Source: JBJXGE01 sp046154185
GTDB taxonomy: Bacteria; Planctomycetota; UBA8108; UBA1146; JAJFFE01
DNA length: 64,000 nt
Assembly (NCBI GenBank): GCA_046154185.1
Contig: JBJXGE010000009.1
Location: 233,027-297,026, forward strand
Direction of reading: 5' to 3'
The notes under the pieces: generated by a model
What the model saw: the letters and a program-made list of their open reading frames with translations, nothing else
Databases searched by the model: none
Told to the model about the DNA's origin: nothing
Program-made: the position numbers and the translations under genes
Shown here: positions 17,694-26,171 of the stretch, piece after piece
How positions within the stretch are numbered: the first letter of the stretch is position 1
Layout: each line of letters starts with the position of its first letter

Positions 17694-18761
17694 TCACGCC
17701 TTTCGTTCCACGATGAATTCAGCGAGTTGGCCAAACACCGGGAGCGCGGAAGGCGGAATTCCCGGCAATCGTTCAAACAACGCTACCGCATCGGCCGCCT
17801 GCCGACGTGCCTCGGCGGCGGCAAATTCGATGGCTCCGCAATGATGAAACAGTTGGATGACCCAATCCACATCACGCTTGTCCGTAGTCTCACGGGGTTG
17901 CCCGTGAATCGCAATGAGTCGTTCGCGGTCGGCGCTCGAAAGCGTGGCGCGATCGAGCGCAAAGGCGTAAAGAATGCTGGGCTTCCCCTCGCGAATGTCG
18001 CAGCCGATTTCGCCACCGCGGGCCTTACCAGCGGTTAGGTCGAGTAAGTCGTCGCGAATTTGAAACGCCGGACCTAGCTGACCGCCGATGTCCCACAATT
18101 GCTGACAGAATTTCGCGTCGCGGCCCGCGAGCCGAGCGGCTCCAACCCAGCCGAAGGCGAGGTACCTACCAGTCTTGCGGGCGCTGATCGCGGCGTACTC
18201 CGCGAGCGTGAAGGTTGGTGACGCGCGGTTGACGATGTCGCGCGCCTGGCCTTCGACGGTTGTGCGGAAAACTTCCGTGAAGAGTGAGGCGATCTCAACG
18301 CGCGTCTCGATCGGCCACGGTGCCTCGAGTTGCACGCGGTAGGCTTCGGCCAACAGGTAATCCGCGGCATTGAGGGCGGTCGGGAGTCCATAGGCACGCC
18401 AGAGGGTTTGACGACCGCGGCGAAACTCGTCACCGTCCTCAATATCGTCGTGAACCAGAAACACGTTATGGAGGAGCTCAACGGCGAGCGCGAGCGGGAG
18501 CGTCGTCTCGGTCACAACGTCGAGGAGTTCGCCGAACCAGAGCGTTAAGGCGGGTCGCAGTCGCTTGCCGCCGCTCTCGATCTGATACTCGACGGCACTG
18601 GAAATACCGACGAGTTTGCAGTTCGACAGCGTCGCGTCGAGGCCGGCGGCGACCAATTCCAGCCGTCGAGGGCTCAAGACCTCTCCGGTGGAGGCTGAGC
18701 CGCCAGTCGTGCCGCCGGACGCGCCCGGTTCACTGTCGATTTTGGGAAGTTTGCTTGCCAC
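17694..18761 (-). CDS. Polyprenyl (farnesyl/geranylgeranyl-type) diphosphate synthase
   Basis: Trans-prenyltransferase of the IspA/IspB family, 355 residues, GTG start. It has GGKRLRPALTLW, the first aspartate-rich motif HDDIEDGDEFRRGR (DDxxD with conserved Arg residues) and the second motif QIRDDLLDLTA. The residues just before the first DDxxD (LLHNVFLV) set product length, but I cannot read chain length from them. The N-terminal 30 residues are Ser/Gly/Thr-rich and probably disordered. First gene of a minus-strand operon with the Ddl-like, IMPase-like and uvrA genes. It could provide the lipid carrier precursor for cell-envelope synthesis, which would suit the Ddl-like neighbour, but that is inference. 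Confidence 0.88.
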   Translation of the reverse strand: MASKLPKIDSEPGASGGTTGGSASTGEVLSPRRLELVAAGLDATLSNCKLVGISSAVEYQIESGGKRLRPALTLWFGELLDVVTETTLPLALAVELLHNVFLVHDDIEDGDEFRRGRQTLWRAYGLPTALNAADYLLAEAYRVQLEAPWPIETRVEIASLFTEVFRTTVEGQARDIVNRASPTFTLAEYAAISARKTGRYLAFGWVGAARLAGRDAKFCQQLWDIGGQLGPAFQIRDDLLDLTAGKARGGEIGCDIREGKPSILYAFALDRATLSSADRERLIAIHGQPRETTDKRDVDWVIQLFHHCGAIEFAAAEARRQAADAVALFERLPGIPPSALPVFGQLAEFIVERKA

Positions 18762-19177
18762 GCGCTTGCGGTCTCAAGTGCTTAAGTGTTTATCGGACTC
18801 GAAGCTGAGAGCACCAACCGGAGACAAAGTTCGTTTCGGGACGTCGAGTCTCAGGGTGCCTGGGGATCATAACGGAGTCACGTGCTTCCGATAGACCGCC
18901 TGCTCGTCGCTGGTCGGGTCGAGAACCACAGCCGTTGACCCGTCGTCGTCTTTCTCACGTCCAGGGCGGTTGCCCGAGACGCCAGCCGCAGGCGCCCGTA
19001 ACGCCAAGCCACCAAAATGCCCGAACTTCGCGAGAATTCGTCGCTTTACAGACGTCAACTGCCCGCTAGAATTCGCGGCTAGCCCAATGGGAGGGCGCAA
19101 GCGGTTCGCGAAAAACACGGCCCGCGAAGACACGACTCGGTTTGCGCCCCTCCTCATGGCTGTGCGGGAGAATGCGA
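18762..19177. other. Divergent intergenic region, no gene seen
   Basis: About 415 bases between the polyprenyl synthase operon (leftward) and the dockerin-like gene (rightward). Open frames on the minus strand have no family features. The region should hold promoters for both directions. Nothing else recognisable. Confidence 0.5.
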
Positions 19178-20524
19178 ATGCGCGGAGTACCTGCAGTGCG
19201 AAAAGCATGCGGACTACCGGTTTCTGCTCGCCGCCGAATCGGCCGACCGGCGAATTCACCGACGATTGCGCGCCGAGTGAAGTCGTTTGTCGTCACGTTT
19301 GCACTCCTGGCTTTCGTATGCATCGAGCTGCTGTTTTGCGTGGGCGTCGCGAGTGCCGAAAATCCCGTCAGTGCCGGTGGCCCGCTTTCGGGCGGCGCGT
19401 ATCAGATTTCATTGGGCAGCCCGATCGTTGTTCCCGGCCAAACCGTCGTCTATGTCGAGACTTTGATCACTAGTCCGCAGGCAGTTTCAGGATATCAGTT
19501 TAGTCTCGACTACGATCCCGCGGTCTTGAGTCTCGTCGGCGTCGATTTCATCGGTACCGAATCTGCACTCTTGCATCCCGTCGTTGAACTGTTTCCATCG
19601 CTTCCGCCGATCACTTCGGTTCGCGTCGAGTACCCGCCACCGGAAGCACTCGTGGCCGGAAACGAAGTGTTGGCGATGTACTTGGTCTTTGTCGTCATGG
19701 CGCCCGGTACCGGTAGCGGCGTTTCGCTCGAGACCATTATCACGCCGACGGTCGGCGAGCCGTTCATGCCACAGATTACGGCCGGCGGCAGCCCGCAGAC
19801 TCCGCTCACCGCGCCCGGCTATCTCACGCTGTATTTTGGTGAGCTGTTGCAAATCGAGCCGGGCGTCGGGGTGTGGAACGAGCCAGTGTCGATTCCGGTT
19901 CGCTTGTGGAGTTCCGGTCCTGGTGCAATCTTCATGCTGGGACTGGATTTCGTGGACTGGTTTACGATCAGCATCGACGCCGATGGCGACGCCTGGAGTG
20001 GTTTTAGTTTCACGCCGATCTACGAGCCGAGTCCGACGAACCCAGACAACACGCAGTTTTCGGTAATCGTGACACCGAGTGCCGGCGGCGAGATACCCGT
20101 GATGTCCGGGGAGATCATTTTCCATCTCATCGTGACGCCGAGTAGTCCGGTGCAGGGTGCGTTCCCACTGAGCCCAGTTCCGTCTCTCTGCACGCTCGAC
20201 GGCGCTCCAATCGACAATCTGCTGGCGGGTACCATCACGCTGCTCGACGAGTTCGTCCGCGGCGATGCGAATTCCGACGGCATAGTAGGAACCGCGGATC
20301 CGATCGCGCTCCTCGGCAGCATCTTCGGTACGGGGCCACTGGTCATTTGCCCGGATGCGGGTGACGTGAACGACGATAACGCAGTAAACGTCGTGGATGC
20401 CGTCCAGTTGATCCACTACCTATTCATCCCCGGTTCGAGTCCGCCGCCAGCGCCATTTCCCGCCGGCGGTGTTGACCCAACCACCCCCACTGGCGATTTG
20501 CCCTGTTGGCCGGATTACTACTAG
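19178..20524 (+). CDS. Secreted protein with cohesin-like beta domains and C-terminal dockerin-like calcium repeats
   Basis: About 448 residues. Start chosen at the ATG at 19178 (GGGAG 7 bases upstream), giving a long basic n-region before the signal core SFVVTFALLAFVCIELLFC and a likely cleavage after VASA; a GTG at 19277 directly before the signal core is the alternative. The mature part has two beta-rich segments: the first resembles a cohesin fold (SGYQFSLDYDPAVLSLVGVD) and the second repeats the style. The C-terminus has two EF-hand-like dockerin repeats: RGDANSDGIVGTADPIALL and GDVNDDNAVNVVDAVQLIHY. The family form is widespread in planctomycete secretomes, where it is not tied to cellulosomes. 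Role unknown; protein-protein attachment at the cell surface is plausible. Confidence 0.75.
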   Translation: MRGVPAVRKACGLPVSARRRIGRPANSPTIARRVKSFVVTFALLAFVCIELLFCVGVASAENPVSAGGPLSGGAYQISLGSPIVVPGQTVVYVETLITSPQAVSGYQFSLDYDPAVLSLVGVDFIGTESALLHPVVELFPSLPPITSVRVEYPPPEALVAGNEVLAMYLVFVVMAPGTGSGVSLETIITPTVGEPFMPQITAGGSPQTPLTAPGYLTLYFGELLQIEPGVGVWNEPVSIPVRLWSSGPGAIFMLGLDFVDWFTISIDADGDAWSGFSFTPIYEPSPTNPDNTQFSVIVTPSAGGEIPVMSGEIIFHLIVTPSSPVQGAFPLSPVPSLCTLDGAPIDNLLAGTITLLDEFVRGDANSDGIVGTADPIALLGSIFGTGPLVICPDAGDVNDDNAVNVVDAVQLIHYLFIPGSSPPPAPFPAGGVDPTTPTGDLPCWPDYY

Positions 20525-20544
20525 ACTCACTCGCGGCTCGCAGC

Positions 20545-20580
20545 TGGCTCGAAGAGTGGCTCGAAGAGTGGCTCGAAGAG
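20545..20580 (+). repeat. 12-bp tandem repeat, three copies
   Basis: TGGCTCGAAGAG occurs three times head to tail without interruption between the dockerin-like gene and sodA. The repeat is perfect. No function can be assigned; it lies just downstream of the stop codon. Confidence 0.9.
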
Positions 20581-20631
20581 TTCCTCGTAACGCTCTAGGA
20601 TCGCGAAGCGATTGTTTTGCGGTCTGTTCGC

Positions 20632-20644
20632 ATGAGTGACTCAT
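20632..20644. promoter_or_regulatory. Perfect palindrome ATGAGTGACTCAT upstream of sodA
   Basis: Six-base arms around a central G, about 207 bases upstream of the sodA start. The symmetry would suit a dimeric regulator, but a single 13-base palindrome can arise by chance and no promoter elements were recognised around it. Confidence 0.2.
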
Positions 20645-20851
20645 CGGCGAGATTGTCGATGCTGTCAGAGTTTTCCCGTCATCCGAGCTGATCTTCGTAT
20701 TTCCCGCCACCGCTGGAGTCGTTTGCGCGAACGGATCTCCCGACGCGTCCGGGGCCGAATCGGCTTACTTGCAAGCGCCGGACGGCGGGGCTATCTTCGC
20801 AACTCGCGCCAACCGCGCCCCAACGAAACGCCCACTCGAAAGGAATTCTTG

Positions 20852-21448
20852 ATGCCGCACACGCTGCCGAAACTTCCATACGACTATAAAGCGCTTGAAC
20901 CGCATCTCGACGCGCAGACGATGGAGATCCATCACTCAAAACACCACCAAGCGTACGTGAACAACCTGAATGCGGCGGAGGACGCGCTCAAAGACGCATT
21001 CGCGAAAGGCGATGAGAAAGCCGCGGTCAAGATTTCTGCGGCGCTGAATTTCAACGGCGGTGGGCACGCGAACCATACTCTGTTCTGGACCATTCTCGAC
21101 CCCAAAGGTGGTGGTGAGCCAACGGGCGAGCTCAAGAAGGCGCTCGATCAATCCTTCGGCAGCTTCAAGAGTTTTCAAGAGTCGTTCGCCAGCACCACGA
21201 CTGGGATTCAGGGCAGCGGTTGGGGATGGCTGTGCGTCGACCCGACGACGAAACAACTGATGATCACGACGACGGCGAATCAAGACAGTCCAGTCAAGCT
21301 CGGTCTCAAGCCAGTTCTCGGTCTCGACGTTTGGGAACACGCCTACTACTTGCGCTATCAGAATCGCCGGCCGGACTACATCAAGGCGTGGTGGAACGTC
21401 GTGCACTGGCAAAAAGTCGGTGAGTTGTACCAAGCGGCGCGAACTTAG
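20852..21448 (+). CDS. sodA: Superoxide dismutase, Fe/Mn family (probably Mn type)
   Basis: 198 residues, converting superoxide to oxygen and hydrogen peroxide. Metal ligands are visible: His in EIHHSKHHQAYV, His in FNGGGHANHTLFW, and Asp and His in GLDVWEHAYYLRYQ. GGGHxNHxxFW and NQDSPV near the active site favour manganese over iron. The ATG at 20852 follows AAAGGA at 8 bases; the open frame extends upstream but similarity begins at MPHTLPKLPYDY, with no signal peptide, so the enzyme is cytoplasmic. Stands alone between the dockerin-like and MetF-like genes. Confidence 0.95.
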   Translation: MPHTLPKLPYDYKALEPHLDAQTMEIHHSKHHQAYVNNLNAAEDALKDAFAKGDEKAAVKISAALNFNGGGHANHTLFWTILDPKGGGEPTGELKKALDQSFGSFKSFQESFASTTTGIQGSGWGWLCVDPTTKQLMITTTANQDSPVKLGLKPVLGLDVWEHAYYLRYQNRRPDYIKAWWNVVHWQKVGELYQAART

Positions 21449-21522
21449 TTCGACCGCGCCGTTCCGCACTACCGTTGTGCTCCGGAGTTGACGCCGACGG
21501 GAACTGACGCGGCCATTCGGTA

Positions 21523-22506
21523 ATGCGGACTGCGCGGCTCGTCGTCAGTTCAGTGGGAGGAGCCATTCTCGTTAAGAATCGTGGCGATCGTGAGTCGGGT
21601 GACTTTCCTCGGCTCGTGCTTGAAGTCGTTCCGCCGCCGCTGCGGCGCGGGGAAGAAGGACTTGAGTCTCGGCTGCAGCACATCGGTCGCATCCATCGCG
21701 CAGTGAATCTCGACGCGGTCAATATTCCGGAGATTCGCGCCGAGGAATCGAAACACGTTGATGGCGAACGCCGCAATCCCTACGAGCCGCGGTGGGAGTC
21801 GCGCGTGTTGGGTCAACTCATCCAAGATCGCTTGGGCTTACCCGCGATCGTGAATCGCGTCGTCGTTCACGCCTCGAACGAAGAAAACGCCGCATGGTTT
21901 CGTGACAGCTTCGTAGCCTTCGGTATCCGCAAATTCGTGATCGTCGGCGGCGAAAAAAGTAATGCGACCTATCCTGGCCCAAGCGTTTGTGAGGCGAATC
22001 GTTTGTTTCCGCGTTGGGTTTCAGACTCCGCAGCCACATTCGGCAATATCTCAATCCCCGGTCGCCGAAGTCGTGAGCGTGTCGAAGCCGCCCGCATGGC
22101 GGACAAAGTCGCCGCCGGTGCGCGCTTCTTCACCACCCAAATCATCTATCGTGCGCGGGAACTGACTGAACTCTTGGATGACCTGAAGGCGGCGGGAGAC
22201 GCGGTCGCTTCGACGCCAGTGCTTGTTAGCCTTTGTCCGTTGCGCAGCCGTCAGAGTATCAAAATGCTGCACTTTCTCGGGGTTCGAATCGACACGGAGC
22301 TGGTCGAAAAACTTTGTCGAGTTCCCGAGCGTACGGCCGAACATTCCGTCGAACACATACTCTCGGTCGTCGACGAAATCTTGGCGCACCAACGACGGAC
22401 GAATTCACCGACTCCACTCGGATTCAACGTGGCGCCGGTCGGTCCGGTGCCGGTCGTCAACACGATCGCGCTGTGTGCCGCTCTGCAGCGGTTGTTGCGT
22501 ACTTAG
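21523..22506 (+). CDS. Methylenetetrahydrofolate reductase (MetF)-like flavoprotein
   Basis: 327 residues with the TIM-barrel layout of the MTHFR family. The N-terminal strand LVLEVVPPP matches FEFFPP, which carries the catalytic Glu. The middle has KFVIVGGEKS and FGNISIPGRRSRER, and the FAD-proximal segment is ADKVAAGARFFTTQIIY, matching the family K-x-x-AGAxFxxTQ. The C-terminal segment is divergent from MetF, so this is better called MetF-like than MetF. Possible substrate 5,10-methylenetetrahydrofolate or a relative. No folate or methionine genes are adjacent, and no clear ribosome-binding site precedes the ATG at 21523, so the true start may be a nearby alternative codon. Confidence 0.65.
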   Translation: MRTARLVVSSVGGAILVKNRGDRESGDFPRLVLEVVPPPLRRGEEGLESRLQHIGRIHRAVNLDAVNIPEIRAEESKHVDGERRNPYEPRWESRVLGQLIQDRLGLPAIVNRVVVHASNEENAAWFRDSFVAFGIRKFVIVGGEKSNATYPGPSVCEANRLFPRWVSDSAATFGNISIPGRRSRERVEAARMADKVAAGARFFTTQIIYRARELTELLDDLKAAGDAVASTPVLVSLCPLRSRQSIKMLHFLGVRIDTELVEKLCRVPERTAEHSVEHILSVVDEILAHQRRTNSPTPLGFNVAPVGPVPVVNTIALCAALQRLLRT

Positions 22507-22871
22507 TCGCATTGCACCCGCGAATCGCGCGGCGAGTCACGGTATTCATCGATCACCAATTCCGCGGCACTGCCGCGCTTTTTCAGTCCTCAACTGCCCT
22601 TCTCTACAGATCGTGTTACTCCTAGAATGCGCCACTCTCGAAGCGGCGGACGCCACTGAGAGCCATCGCGCGGGTCGATCGCGCGTCGCGTGGGACGGTT
22701 TTTCGCAAACCGAAATGGGCCTTGTTGCGGCGGTGAAATGGCGAGATTGTCGGTTCGCCAGATCGCCTTTTCGCCGAGTTCGCGGCGGCCGGCTTCGCGA
22801 TGTGTGCGCGCCACGTCGCGATTCGATGGGCGTCCTGGCCTGAGTGTCGGTGGCATTCGCTGAGGAGTGAA
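22507..22871. other. Upstream region of the nuo operon, no gene seen
   Basis: 365 bases between the MetF-like gene and nuoA, presumed to contain the nuo promoter. I saw no convincing promoter hexamers, riboswitch or terminator. Confidence 0.5.
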
Positions 22872-23228
22872 ATGACGCCTGAATTGTTCGGTTTCGCGGT
22901 GTTCTTGCTGCTCACGGCTGTAGTTGGCGCCGGGGCAATCCTCGTGTCCGAGCTGCTGGGGCCGCGCCGCAAGGACTCGGAGAAGTTCACACCGTTCGAG
23001 TGTGGCGTCCCGCCGTTCGAAAGCGCCCGTGAACCGTTCCACGTGCGTTTCTACCTGGTCGGAATACTCTTCATCCTCTTCGACATCGAGACCGTCTTTG
23101 TGATTCCCTACATCGTCTTGTGCGAGCCACTCGGGTACTTCGGCCTCATCGAAATGGGATGCTTCGTGCTGGTGTTGGCTCTCGGCCTCGTCTACTGCTG
23201 GAAACGAGGAGCGCTCGAATGGGACTAG
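22872..23228 (+). CDS. nuoA: NADH-quinone oxidoreductase subunit A
   Basis: 118 residues, small membrane subunit of complex I. Three transmembrane helices, and the typical KFTPFECGVPPFESA loop after the first helix and FDIETVFVIPY in the second. ATG at 22872 with GAGGAG just upstream; the longer open frame upstream has no homology. First gene of a 14-gene operon. Its last ten bases overlap the nuoB start, implying coupled translation. Confidence 0.93.
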   Translation: MTPELFGFAVFLLLTAVVGAGAILVSELLGPRRKDSEKFTPFECGVPPFESAREPFHVRFYLVGILFILFDIETVFVIPYIVLCEPLGYFGLIEMGCFVLVLALGLVYCWKRGALEWD

Positions 23229-23710
23229 AGAGTCTACTCAGTGGCGAGGGGTTTCTCACCACGAAGGTCAATCAGCTCATCAATTGGGGCCGCAAGAACG
23301 CGCTGTGGCCGATGCCGTTTGGTACTGCCTGCTGTGCGATCGAGATGATGGCAACTCTCTCCGGTCGCTACGACTTGGCGCGATTCGGGGCCGAAGTCGT
23401 GCGATTTTCTCCCCGTCAGTCGGATCTCCTCATCGTGAGCGGCCGCATTTCCCTGAAAATGATGCCCGTGCTGATCAAGATCTACCGACAGATGCCCGAG
23501 CCCAAGTGGGTGATTTCGATGGGTGCGTGCGCGTCGTGTGGAGGCGTGTTCGATACCTACACACTTATTCAGGGCGTTGACCAGTTTATTCCAGTCGACG
23601 TGTACGTGCCGGGTTGTCCGCCACGACCTGAGTCGCTGATGGATGCCGTATTTGAAGTTCAGAAAATCGTCGCCGGCGAGCGCGTCGACAGCGGAAGGCA
23701 CGGAAGCTAA
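23219..23710 (+). CDS. nuoB: NADH-quinone oxidoreductase subunit B
   Basis: 163 residues carrying the terminal 4Fe-4S cluster N2 that passes electrons to quinone. All four cysteine ligands are present: the consecutive pair in FGTACCAIEMM, one in GACASCGG and one in VPGCPPRPE. The ATG at 23219 lies within the end of nuoA. Length and conserved core match the family. Confidence 0.95.
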   Translation: MGLESLLSGEGFLTTKVNQLINWGRKNALWPMPFGTACCAIEMMATLSGRYDLARFGAEVVRFSPRQSDLLIVSGRISLKMMPVLIKIYRQMPEPKWVISMGACASCGGVFDTYTLIQGVDQFIPVDVYVPGCPPRPESLMDAVFEVQKIVAGERVDSGRHGS

Positions 23711-23712
23711 TC

Positions 23713-24384
23713 ATGACAGGTGTCGACAAATCTGCTGGGGATGGCGCGATTGCGGATGACCCAAATGCAGCACCAGCACGCGACCCAAATTTCGCGATTT
23801 TCGATCGCCTTTCGGCGCACGTTCAGTCGACCATCTTGGAGCGTCGCTCACACAATAAACAGCCGGCCGTGTACGTCCGACGCGAGAACGCCTACGCGTT
23901 GTTGGAAGAACTCAAAACCGTCAGTGAGCTGCTGCTCGTCGACGTGACGGCGGTCGACTATCTCAACAAGGATCTGCTCGAGCGTTTTGTCGTCGTGTAC
24001 GTACTTCAAGACCGTCAGAATTCTCGGTACGGCCGTGTGCATGCGTGGGTGCCAGAAGCTGACCCGAGTATTCGCAGTGTCTCGTCGTTGTGGGCACTCG
24101 CCGGCTGGGGCGAACGCGAGTGCTATGACATGTTTGGAATCGTCTTCGAAGGAAATCCAGATCTGCGGCGAATGCTCATGCCCGAAGACTATCCGGGTTT
24201 TCCGCTGCTCAAGGATTACCCGCTCAAAGGGCGTGGTGAGCGCGTCCAGTTTCCGCGCGTGGTCCCGGCCGGCGGTGAAATGGTGACGACGGCGCCGCTC
24301 CCGTATCCAGTGACGATCGGTCGGGGCCTGCATACGCCTGAATACCAGGAGGAGATGAAGCGTGACTCCGAGCCTCGACCCTGA
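23713..24384 (+). CDS. nuoC: NADH-quinone oxidoreductase subunit C
   Basis: 223 residues, the 30-kDa peripheral-arm subunit. Signature DYLNKDLLERFVVVYVL leads to ERECYDMFGIVFEGNPDLRR and DYPGFPLLKDYPLKG. It is encoded separately from nuoD (no nuoCD fusion) and overlaps the nuoD start by 23 bases. The N-terminal 20 residues are acidic and probably flexible. Confidence 0.93.
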   Translation: MTGVDKSAGDGAIADDPNAAPARDPNFAIFDRLSAHVQSTILERRSHNKQPAVYVRRENAYALLEELKTVSELLLVDVTAVDYLNKDLLERFVVVYVLQDRQNSRYGRVHAWVPEADPSIRSVSSLWALAGWGERECYDMFGIVFEGNPDLRRMLMPEDYPGFPLLKDYPLKGRGERVQFPRVVPAGGEMVTTAPLPYPVTIGRGLHTPEYQEEMKRDSEPRP

Positions 24385-25660
24385 CCTGCTCACGCGCGAG
24401 CTAGAGGCGGGCGCCAGCAATCGGTCGGCGCGCATGCATCACTTCGAGGACGTCGACACCGACCTCGAGGAAGAGCAGCAAAACCATCGCATGATCATGA
24501 ATTTCGGGCCGCAGCATCCGGCGACCCACGGGACTCTGCGGTCAGTTTTCGTGCTCGACGGCGAGACGATCGTCAAAACGGACCCCGAGATTGGCTTCTT
24601 GCACACCGGTTTCGAGAAGCTCGCCGAGCACATGACGTATCAGCAATGGGTCACGGTCACCGATCGCATGAACTATTTGTCGGCGTTGAACAACAACGTC
24701 GGTTATGCGGTCGCGGTCGAAGAGTTGTTGGGGATCGAAGTACCAGAGCGGTGCCGGTTGCTGCGCGTCATCATGTGCGAGCTTTCGCGCATCGCGGATC
24801 ACATCCTCTGCCTCGGACTGCAGGGCATGGACTTGGGCGCCTTTAGCGTCATGTTGTGGGCGTTTCGCGAACGCGAGGAGTTGTACGACATATTCGAGTC
24901 AGTTTGCGGCGCGCGCCTCACGACTTCTTGGACGCGCGTCGGCGGGCTGATGCGGGACGTCGACAACGAGCTGTTCCAGCGACTCGTCTTCAAGTTCCTC
25001 GATGAGTTCCCGCCGCTCATCGACGAGTATCACACGATGCTCACGGGAAATCGGATTTTTGTCGATCGACTGCGTCGCGTCGGCGTGCTGAGCCGCGAAC
25101 AAGCACTGAATTACGGCGTGACCGGACCGATCGGGCGCGCTTCGGGCGTCAATTACGATGTCCGCCGGGCCCATCCCTACTTGGGCTATGACGCTTTCGA
25201 TTTCAAAGTTCCCGTGCAGCGAGACGGTGATTGCTTCGCAAGGTATCTGCAGCGCATGGAGGAAGTCGAAGCGTCTGTCGACATCATTCGCCAGGCCATG
25301 GCTGTGTTACCGCCCGATGGCCCGGTCGATCATGAGGACTTCAAGTTGTCGCTACCGCGCAAGGACGCGGTCTACAACGATATGGAGTCTCTGATCCATC
25401 ACTTCAAGTTGGTGATGCTTGGCCATGGCATCAAACCGCCGAACGGTCGCGAGCACTACTCCGCGACCGAAGCTCCGTGCGGCGAGCTGGGTTTCTTCAT
25501 CAGCTCGGATGGCTCGGACAAACCCTACCGTACTCGCATTCGCCCGCCGTCCTTCTACAACTATCAAGTCTTTCCCTTGCTGAGCGAGGGCGGCATGATC
25601 TCGGACGCGGTCGCGGTGCTGTCGAGTTTGCACGTGATCGCCGGCGAATTGGATCGTTGA
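24362..25660 (+). CDS. nuoD: NADH-quinone oxidoreductase subunit D
   Basis: 432 residues, the 49-kDa subunit that lines the quinone pocket with NuoB. MNFGPQHPATHGTLR starts the conserved core, and GFLHTGFEKLAEHMTYQQ and the C-terminal PYRTRIRPPSFYN are classical. The start is GTG at 24362 preceded by AGGAGGAGA; the residues before the core form a roughly 40-residue variable extension. Overlaps nuoC. Confidence 0.95.
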   Translation: MTPSLDPDLLTRELEAGASNRSARMHHFEDVDTDLEEEQQNHRMIMNFGPQHPATHGTLRSVFVLDGETIVKTDPEIGFLHTGFEKLAEHMTYQQWVTVTDRMNYLSALNNNVGYAVAVEELLGIEVPERCRLLRVIMCELSRIADHILCLGLQGMDLGAFSVMLWAFREREELYDIFESVCGARLTTSWTRVGGLMRDVDNELFQRLVFKFLDEFPPLIDEYHTMLTGNRIFVDRLRRVGVLSREQALNYGVTGPIGRASGVNYDVRRAHPYLGYDAFDFKVPVQRDGDCFARYLQRMEEVEASVDIIRQAMAVLPPDGPVDHEDFKLSLPRKDAVYNDMESLIHHFKLVMLGHGIKPPNGREHYSATEAPCGELGFFISSDGSDKPYRTRIRPPSFYNYQVFPLLSEGGMISDAVAVLSSLHVIAGELDR

Positions 25661-25667
25661 GGAACGC

Positions 25668-26171
25668 ATGAGCACTTTGAAATTCTCGACGAGCGGCATG
25701 AAGCAGTATGAGTGGTTGTTGACGCGCTACCCGACCAAGGAGGCAGCGCTGTTGCCGACTCTTCGCATCGCGGAAACCGAGTTTGGAAACCTGGGGCCGG
25801 ATCAGCTTCGCTATGTCGCCGAGCTGATGGGGATTCCGCCGGCTCGCGTGTACGGGGTTTTCACTTTCTATACGCATTTTCGACGCCAGGGAACCGGCAA
25901 GTATCACGTGCAGATCTGCGCGACGTTGTCCTGCGCTTTGCGCGGCGAAAAGCAAATTCGCGAACATCTTCAGCAGCAACTTGGAATCCAGGTCGGCGAG
26001 ACGACCGATGACGGTTTATTCTCGTTGTCGAAGGTCGAGTGTCTCGGGTCCTGCGACACGGCGCCCATGCTGCAATGCAACGACGACTATCATGAGAATT
26101 TGACCTGTGCCGCAGTCGACGCTTTGCTCGCGCGCTTGCGCGCTGACGCGCGGAAGGAAGGCGCAGCTTGA
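25668..26171 (+). CDS. nuoE: NADH-quinone oxidoreductase subunit E
   Basis: 167 residues, thioredoxin-like 2Fe-2S subunit of the NADH-oxidising module. The four cysteines are in QICATLSCALRG and VECLGSCDTAPM. Typical length. Its stop overlaps the TTG start of nuoF. Confidence 0.95.
   Translation: MSTLKFSTSGMKQYEWLLTRYPTKEAALLPTLRIAETEFGNLGPDQLRYVAELMGIPPARVYGVFTFYTHFRRQGTGKYHVQICATLSCALRGEKQIREHLQQQLGIQVGETTDDGLFSLSKVECLGSCDTAPMLQCNDDYHENLTCAAVDALLARLRADARKEGAA

Noticed and set aside
19487..20416. 309-codon minus-strand frame opposite the dockerin-like gene
   Set aside because: The plus-strand gene has a signal peptide and dockerin repeats; the antisense product has no recognisable feature.
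22800..22871. Upstream extension of nuoA
   Set aside because: The added residues lack similarity, and the ATG at 22872 has a GAGGAG site and matches the family N-terminus.
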